A stretch of DNA of 64,000 bases. Source: Euptelea pleiosperma (Eukaryota > Streptophyta > Magnoliopsida > Ranunculales > Eupteleaceae). The notes beneath the pieces are model-generated. The model did not search any database. It had not been told where the DNA came from and saw only the letters and a program-made list of their open reading frames with translations. The translations under genes were made by a program, and so were the position numbers. The stretch is taken from positions 42,871,109-42,935,108 of the forward strand of contig CM068542.1 in NCBI GenBank assembly GCA_035048495.1, read 5' to 3'. Positions 24,101 through 33,100 of the stretch are shown one piece after another (the first letter of the stretch is position 1; each line of letters starts with the position of its first letter).

Positions 24101-27100
24101 AACCATGGTAGTTGATCCAATGGATGATATGATGTCCTTCGACAGTAGTGTTGTAGAGATGAGTAGTAATAACCCAGTTGGGGATTAGGGGGGATTTATG
24201 TGGGCCAAGGTCGATGTTTAACCCTAATATGTCCATCCCAACAATGAAGTCAAATGACTAATTTCTTTGTGTGGTCTTAGCAAAAATGGTCATTGGTGGT
24301 AAAGGTAAGACGGGATACATCAATGGAAGGATCCCAGTTCCTGACGAGAACAATCCTAGCTACAAGAAGTGGGAAGCGAAAAACTGACCTGTAATGTCGT
24401 GGCTTCTCAACTCTATGCAATCAGAAATTACAAGAAGTTTTCATTTTTTGAAAACAACAAAGGACGTATGTGATGCGGTTACTTAGAAATATTCCCAGGT
24501 TAAGAACTTTGCCTATGTTTACAAGATATCGCCCATCATCGTCAGGGAGGGAAATCTTTGGGTACATACTTATCTTTTGATAAGTTCTTTGGCTACATAC
24601 TTTGCTTCTCCAGGGAGTGTGTGGGAGGAGTTTGATCACTATCGATCCTATCGACTGGTGCCAAGAGGATGCTATTGTATACATAAAGGAAGTCGAAAAA
24701 GCTCGTATTTTTTAGTTTTTAGCAGGTTTGAATTCCACATTTGAGTTCAGATTCTGAGTAAAAAGGATCTTCCATCACTCAATCAAGTCTATACACTTGT
24801 TCAGAGTGAAGATGGAATGGAGAATCAAGATAACGACAGACCTACTGTGGAGCAATCAGTCGTTGCTTCATCTACTATGACTCGAAAAGGCAATAAGAAT
24901 AGTTGAAAGAAATTTGGGGGCATAAATGGTCAAGATGATCATGATAAGTTGAAATGTACTTACTGCAGCCGCGCCTGATACACAAAAGAGACGTGTTAGG
25001 ACTTGGTGGGTTGACCAGCCAGGTTTTCTAAACCTGGGGGTCAGCAACACACACCGTTACTACAGCAAGTTCAATTTCAATAGCCCTAGTGGGTTCGAGC
25101 TCATCCACTGTTCCTCAACATGACATGGCTACCATTTAGCAGGAGTTAGCCAATCTTCGTCAAATGATGTTAGTTAGAGATAGGGTCACCTACTACATTT
25201 GCGCAGTCAAGTACCAATGCATTTGCTCATCAGGTCTCCTGTCTCTCACCTAATTCCTCGTCATGGATCATTGACTATGGTGCTTCTAACCACATGACGA
25301 GTATATCATCACTGTTTTCTACATATGTTATCTGTTTTGGTGTAGAAAATGTTCGAGTAGCTGATGGATCTCTTTCCTCTGTTTCTAGTAAGGGGGTGAT
25401 TAAAGCTCTTAATTTATCAAAAAATTTATTATTAGTTAGTTGTCTCATTAGAAATCTTAACTGCAGTGTTGTCTTATTTCCCACACATTGTGTTTTTCAG
25501 GATCTGACCTCGGGGAAGGTGACTGGCAGTGGTCATGAAGCCAACGGGTTAAATCTCATTGAGAACACCGAATCATCAAGTGCTATTTAACAATCCCTAA
25601 TTTTTTTTTATTTTTTGATAAGTAACAATCCCTAAGTTACAATAGTAATAAAGATAACATAATGTGGTAGCATTAACGTCTTGGTCATACGTCCTTTTAG
25701 TCTATCATTTATTTCCTAATTTATTTAGTTCCATTATGTTAAACTTAAAATGTGAAGTTTGTTAGTATGTTAAACATTATCGTACTTCATTTGCTGTCGA
25801 GACGAGGAGACTACCAATCATTTGTTCATCCACTGTGGCGTTTCCAAGGAAATTTGGGAGCATTTTCTCCAGCTTTTCGAGATTTCCTGGGTATTCCCTA
25901 TGTCGGTGTTTGAGACCTTTGTTGGATGGCATTCTAAGGCTTTCTCAGTGGGCGGTGGTATCTTATGGAGAATGGCTCCCTTTGCTATTTGTTGGGAGAT
26001 ATGGAGGGAGAGAAACGAAAGGATTTTTGAAGATAAGGAAGCCAAGGAGATTGTCATGAACATTAAAGCTTCTCTCTATTATTGGGGTTCAGCCATCCAT
26101 GAGCTCAAGCAGTTCAGATTCGAGGATTTTGTTTTCCGGTGGGGCCGATTGATATCTTAGTTGCAGTCCGCTCTTTTGGGTTTCGATTTATCGGTTTGTC
26201 TTGTTGGCTCCTTTGTGAGCTCCTGTTTGTACAGCTTCTGGGCTTCCTCAGCCCTCTTTTAATAGATTGTTCCTTTTACCGATCAAAAAAAATTATCGTA
26301 CTTCATTTCCGCTGAGTAGAAATAAAATTAATGCTCCATTGAAATTGTTCATTTTGATGTGTGGGATCCTGTACACGGTACTTATTTGTTTGGTTATCGC
26401 TATTTTGTGGTATTTGTGGATGACTACACTCGTACTACTTAGGTTTACCATTTTAAATCGAAGTATGACGTGTTTCAAAGTTTCAAAAATTTTCATGAGG
26501 TTGTTTGTAGTCAGTTTGACACATTTCTGATGATGGGGATGAGTACATAGGCTCCGGGTTACAATATTATTTCCCTAAATATGGGATAGAGCACCAACTT
26601 GTGTTGGAACGCCTCAGTAGAACGGTGTGGCTAAAAGGAAACTTTGCCACATCTCTGAGGTTGATCACTCTCTCCTGTTCAATATGAATGTTCTTAAAAA
26701 ATCTGGTCTTAAGTAGTTCTTCCTGCATCTTCTTTTCTTAATTGTATACTCTCCAGCATAATAAATACCAAACTCCAATTGATGTGCAATATCCTTGTAA
26801 TGACCCTATTTCTAGCAATATTATAGTAGACTTTTTATAATACTTTGAACATTATATGTATGCCATTTTAAAGGTCTCAACAATAGCTTTCTATCGGTAT
26901 CAAGTTCATCCAAATCGGACGTGCGATTCAAAAGTTATTGTGTTTAGTTCCGAGCAACATTTTAAGTTTTTATTAAAATTCAAAAAAAAAAGAAAAAAAG
27001 ACAATTTCCAAAATTTTAGTCCCACATCGGTTAAAAATAAAAAGTTCTGAGTTCTCAACCTCTATAAATAGAAGGCCATGCCTTAAGAAAATTACATCAA

Positions 27101-30100
27101 TTTGGGTATTTGCATTCTAACCCCTGAGGTAAGAATATTTGCAAAAAAGTCCCTCAACTAGAAGAAATTCTAGAAAATTCCCAGGAATTCCTGAAAATAT
27201 TCAGGAGGTCCTTTGAAAAGTTTTTTTTTTTGTGGGGCCTACTGCCTCGAGATACGCGCTACCTCGAGATTCGCATCGTACGAGGTTCAAAGATTTGGGA
27301 TTCTAGCGTATTCACTTGTAAGTACATAGTTATTTATTTTATGCCTTTATTTAATTAATTAATTAATTAATTAATTAATTATTATTTATTTAATTATTTA
27401 ATTGATTAATTATTATTTATTTATTTATTTATTTATAAATATTAATTTTTATTTTTATTTTTTTTGAAATAGTAGAAAATTCGCAGAATATTGTAGAAAA
27501 ATTCTAGAAAATTCTATTATTTTTGGAGAAAATGTCTGAAAATGCTATTCTTGTTATCTGTTAAATTTTAGCAAGGAAAAATCCTAATTCTTGTATTTTC
27601 CACATAAAATGTGTAAATGCATTGATAATTTCTTGTAATCTTAAAAGCATGAAATTATGATAGATGAGGACATGCGTAATCTATTTAGTTGGATGAAGTC
27701 ATGCTCAAATTCATTTAAAATGAGATATATGCGTTTTACATCCATTTTATGTATTCATTTTCTAAGATATTAATAGGGCTTAAATGTTCTTATTTTTAGT
27801 TTCAAAATACAAAAATAGGAATGCTATGCATGTAAAGATGTTTCTACAAACATTATTATTTTATGCATATAAATACGATTGATGACATGAATAAGAACGT
27901 GATTGGGAATGTGGAATATCAGATTAGTTGGAATCAGGCGTTGTCTCATTTCTTCGAGACCCCTTGGGGTTTTAGTCCCCTAAAGCATCAGGCGTTGTCT
28001 TATTTCCTTAAGACCCCTTGGGGTTCCAGTCCCCTAAAGAAGAGGCGTTGTCTCATTCATGAGACCCCTCGGGTATTTATACCTAAAAGAAAATTAGGGA
28101 ATCCGGAGAGAGGATACCTAATGAAACAATTAGTGTGCACATTAGGGAGTTTACTTGTGGACTAGAAGTGTTGACATCGTACACTAGGACCGATGGAATG
28201 TTGGTACGAAATACATCAGAATTGATAGTTTGACTTTATAGAAATGGTCACGGGTATTCCGATAAGAGAAAGGTTGACTATTATATGAAAAGACTCCATT
28301 GTATTCGAAGTTATACGTAAGTAATTGATGGAGAGTTGAGTTTTATCGAATTATATGTGAAATACATTTGCAAATTGTATTTGTTTTAAAATAAACAAAA
28401 GTCGCTGATTTAAGTGGATTTTACGCATGAGGAATGTACTTACTGGGCCCTAGCTCATCGTTTTAAAATGTTTTGTTTTCAGGAAAGGATAAGGGAAAGT
28501 TGGACTGATGCTTCCAGCATTTCTGTTGATAGACCTGTGCTTTTGACGATGTTATATTTTGTTTAATTCTTCTATCTTGTAGAAGGATACATGAGTTATG
28601 TAGGTCTTTTGACCGTTTAGTAACATGTATTTGGGAGTACGATATATATACAATGTTTTCTTTTGGATGGGCATATTACGGTTTTGTTTGAAGTAAGACA
28701 TCCTCTAACATTATTAATGTGTCAATGAAGTGCGTTTCGTCTTATGAATTGTTTAAACAAAATGAAAAAAAAAATTATCCGGTGTATTTCCGCTGCATCG
28801 TGATACCAGTTTTGTTTAACTGTGCGTTTGTATGATCAGATCGCGCCTCAAGATACGAGAAAGGTCGATATGACCTAATATCGGATTTGGGGGCGTGATA
28901 GTCCTGGACAAGCATCCTTTCCGGTTGCTTCAAAGGTATTCGAATGTTTGCTTTTTCCATGTACATCGTGAAGATCGATCTAAACTTGACCTTAAGGTAC
29001 TTATGTGTATCTTTCTTAGATATCCTTCATCCCAGAAGGGGTATAAGTGGTACCATCTAGGATTGAGAAAAAGGTTTTTCCATGAATGTTACTTTCTTAG
29101 GGTCAATTCCTTATTTTCCAGTGCGCCCAACTTATGTTCCATAGAAACATTCTCCTCTTCCTCTACCTACTGTCACCTAGTTCCGACATTGGTGTTACCT
29201 CAACTACTATAGCTGCCATTGTCCAAAGTTCTACCCTTGCACTTGACCTAGTGATAGTTCCAACTTCTTCATGGACCACAATATCAAGTTACCACCCAAG
29301 TACACACAAAGCCACAAAGTAGATATTGTCTTGTCTTTGTCCAAACCAATCAACATCCATGTCCAACACCCACCATAATGTGAAACTTCTGTCTATGGGA
29401 GAGATGGATCAAATTTTTTTTATAAGTGAAAACTTTATTAAAGCCAAAAAGAGAAGCAAACAACAAAGCTGGTGAGGTCGAGTGACCTACGACTTAGCAT
29501 CTTAGTAGACTGAAATCCAAAGGTATCCAAGTGGGGGCATATAGAACCCACTTTATCAAGGATGACGGAGGTATCTCAAGCTTCTTTGCATTTTCTATAA
29601 ATGAGGGGTCCAAGACTAGGGAGAAGGTAAATGCAAAACTAAAACTCTAGATGAATGCTCTGGAGTCCAATGGTTTTAAAATAAGTCAAACTAAGACAGT
29701 ATTTGAAATGCAATTTCAGTAAGGACACACACATAGATGATCTGCCAATTAAATTGATAACGGGAGATACCTCGAAGTGACCAATTACGTTATCTTGGCT
29801 ACATTATTTATAAGGATGGAGAGATTGAGGAGGACGTTGCTCATAAAATTAGAGCAGGATGGCAAAAGTGGAGATTTGCTACTGGATTACCATGTGATCG
29901 ACATGTACCAACCAAGCTAAAAGGAAATAAAACTAACGATGCTTTATGGAGCAGAGAATGACGTAACTGAGATGAGGATGTTGAGATGGATATGTGGTAA
30001 GACAAGGAAAGACAATTAAAATGAATGTATCCGTGAAAATATAGAGTAGCCCCAATAAGTGACAAAATGAGGGAAAGTTGATTGAGATAGTTTGTTCATA

Positions 30101-33100
30101 ACAACTTATCAAAAAAAAATAGTTCGTTCATAATACAACGAAGACCAATGACAACGCCAATGAGAAGGAATGTGCAAGTTGAAAGGGTTTAAAAGGGCGA
30201 GGGGAAAGCACAAATGGATGTGGATTGAGGTTTTGGGAGGAGATTTTACGAAACTTAATTTAACGAAGAGATGGATTTAAACAGAATTGAATGGAAGAAC
30301 AAGACTCATGCAGCCAACCCATATCCCTAGGATAAAACATATGATTATAATGATGAAGGGTCCGAGGGGCATGAATGAATTGGTGATTATTAATACATGG
30401 TTCTACCTATTTTGATGCCATGATTATTTATCGAGCATGAAACAAAATGTTAACAAATGGTTCAATTCAGAAATCAAAGATGCATGATAGGCAAATTAGA
30501 AGATGAAATAAAACAATTTTAATTTTACTCAATTTAGATGTTTGAGATGTTGGATCTCCCTGCGAACTTTTAGTGGAACATTAGGATCTACGAACATTGT
30601 TTCCACAAATATGGAGTCATGAGTCATTGACTATCCCTCTAGTCAGATATTGAATTCTGAAAACTAGGATCTTGATTCCTAAATCCAGTAGTAATCCTGC
30701 ACCACCATTTGCCTAATATGAAGCAGCTGAAGCGAGGTTCACATACCTGACGATTAAGACCATCCCAATAGAAAAGAAGTGATGCCTGAGGATTTTCTGA
30801 TATTTCACGCGCCTTCTGACTTTCATAATTGGTGTACCTAAGAAACAGAAAGAACAGCAGTAAGAAAGGAAACATCCGCAGTTTGAGGAATTATATACTT
30901 AGCACTAATAGCTCCATTTTATTACACAAACAGAAAAGAAAACAATAAGTTCAAAATCTAACTGAATCAGATATAAGTGTAGTGAAATCAATAACAGGTG
31001 TAGAACAGTACTAACCAAACAAAACCTTCGCTATCAACTCCCTTTAACAAAACCATTCGTGACGAACTGCAGATGAGAGAATATCGTACATAGAATGGTT
31101 ACATATAGAAGGCCGTTCTACTATTAGACAAATCTCGGAATATATAGTTATAAAAAGGTACATGTTAACACTAAAAGATTATACGAGAGGAATAAATGCA
31201 AGTCCATAACTATTACCATTTCTTGATACAAAAAAACGAATGAACAAACAGAAGAGAAGAGACGTACAGTTTTCCATCCTTGCCAGCAGTTGACAAAGCC
31301 ATAGCATTTGGTTCATGCAAGCCGGCAGCCAGTGCATCATCAAACCATTTGCGGAACTGCAAGAGCATTATTGACTTATATCTTAGCCGTTGCACTTGAT
31401 TATGGCACCTGATTATGATGCAGGATCCAACAAATGACAGCTATCCTATTTAACTATATTATAATTGGTGTTCAACTCATCAAGCAACCTATTGCTTCCA
31501 AAATAGTCTACAATCTACACTCATGGAAATTTTGAAGCGTGTATAGGTTAAGCAATTAGAAGTTGGGATCAATGATCACCCGTACCAAGGAGAATAATCT
31601 CTTACCTGATTTATAGGATCAGCATCTAGATGAGCCTCGAGAAACTCCGGAGAAATATAGTTCTCTCTTAGAGCTGATATATCAATTGATGGAGGCTTTC
31701 CAATGCGAACACACATGGAAGTACCAGGATATGGTGGAAGATGAAGCTTATACTTCTCTGCGATAGATGGTGGAACAAATCTACCCCCTAGAAAGTGGTG
31801 GGAACCACAAAATTTCTTGGCACACAACTTTGGAGCAGTTAATGAAACCTAAAGAAAGTTGCATTAATATGATAGTTTATTCAAAGGGAATGAAGAAAAA
31901 AATCAACAAAAGATTTTTCACTGAAATGTTGAGAGATAGGGAATACAATTAAAGGTTCCATCAGACACAAACCAGCATGTCAGGTTTAATCCCTTCGCCA
32001 CCAATGTCTCCTTCTTCAACATGCCACCCAGAGGGAATATCTACGGATACAATAACAGGTGATCTCTGGCGGGTCTGATCATGGCTATGCAAACAAACCA
32101 GCCTCTGGATGAGGTCATCAAAAGGTGGCCTTGGTGTACCTTAAGATTTTAACATATACTGCAGTCAAATGCTGTATAAATAAAATAAAATGTATTATAG
32201 ATGGAAGGATTGATGTGTCGGCTTAATGGGGAGTTTCAAAGTTTAGAAAGTTGTAAATTACTGCTCTTCAATGCACGTGAAGAGATTTGGTACAAGTTTA
32301 TGCCGGTTGCCGGCATGACGAAACCCTCCTCCTTCATCCGAATTTGAGACCAGCAATGCAAATCTAAAGCTCGACACATGCCTTAACAGAAAATACAGCT
32401 CTAGATAGAATTGAATGGAAAAATAGGCTTCATGTTGTTGACCCCAAATGTGTGTGTGTGTGTAGACATATATACAGGGAAGGCAATATTGAAACCACAA
32501 GGAAAGGAATGATTACCGTGGAATGAGAATCCGAACATTGCATCTACTAGGATGTCAAAGTCATTTGACAAGTCCAAAGGCAGGTCTTCCACTGACAAGA
32601 AGGGGATTGACAGTGATTCCAGCTACAAAATTACAACATCTAATAAACATTTCACAACAAATAATATAAGCTTATGTCTCACAAAGAATTTAACTTGGGT
32701 ATTGTCACTAAACCTGTGTAATCAGACCAGTATAAAGAGTCTTGGGAGTTCGTTTTGGATAACAAATAAATGGTTTATATCCAAAATGGTGTAGATGACG
32801 AGCAGCTACCAGTCCATCACCGCCATTATTTCCTGGACCGCATATAGCAAGAACACGACTGTACTCACTTGATCTGTAGACCTGTAAATAAAATTAATTT
32901 CTGTTGTAACTTGAAACCAATCTTTAATATCCTACACAGTGTGATTGCAAAGGTAACGGTGATGGTTTTAACCAATATGTGAGAGATACGCTGATAAATG
33001 GCAAAGAGACTATACCCCTTAATATCGCAGTTCACCTCCCACTGTATCTTAGAGTAGCTTAGTTACCAAGCAGTCCAACCCTTGAAATGAATTTCATGGT

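Larger units (their letters stand above)
26796..28900 (+). mobile_element. Probable solo LTR inserted in the Copia element
   Basis: 2,105 bp with no coding. Starts TGTAATGACCCTATTTC and ends GGGGGCGTGATA; TGTAATGACC starts and GGGGCGTGACA-like ends are, from memory, common on plant Gypsy LTRs. A TATA box (CTCTATAAATAG) is at 27059-27070. Flanks ATCCT (26791-26795) and GTCCT (28901-28905) agree at 4 of 5 bases. Copia integrase coding resumes directly after it. Confidence 0.75.
24200..29410 (+). mobile_element. Degenerate Ty1/Copia element (gag to early reverse-transcriptase linker), nested insertions
   Basis: Plus strand, antisense to PDX3. Gag around 24285-24720: [20 protein letters not shown] and [10 protein letters not shown] zinc-knuckle remnant is near 24955 (KCTYCSR). 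Protease/pre-integrase 25265-25560: [44 protein letters not shown]. Integrase 26300-26640: [28 protein letters not shown]. Integrase end 28905-29100: [28 protein letters not shown]. Interrupted at 25601 (micro-insertion), 25793-26291 (LINE) and 26796-28900 (solo LTR). Many stops; no intact frame. Confidence 0.85.
18150..30746 (-). other. 12.6-kb intron 10 of PDX3, filled with transposable elements
   Basis: Lies between the oxidase-domain exon ending FYWDGLNRQ (30747) and the exon starting [14 protein letters not shown] (18149). Donor GTATGT and acceptor TTTGTAG are both good. Contents, each listed separately: tandem repeat, three hAT-like MITEs, LTR pieces, a Copia element broken by a LINE and a solo LTR, and an RTE LINE. 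18150-19165 and 19337-21935 hold no gene that I recognise. Confidence 0.9.
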
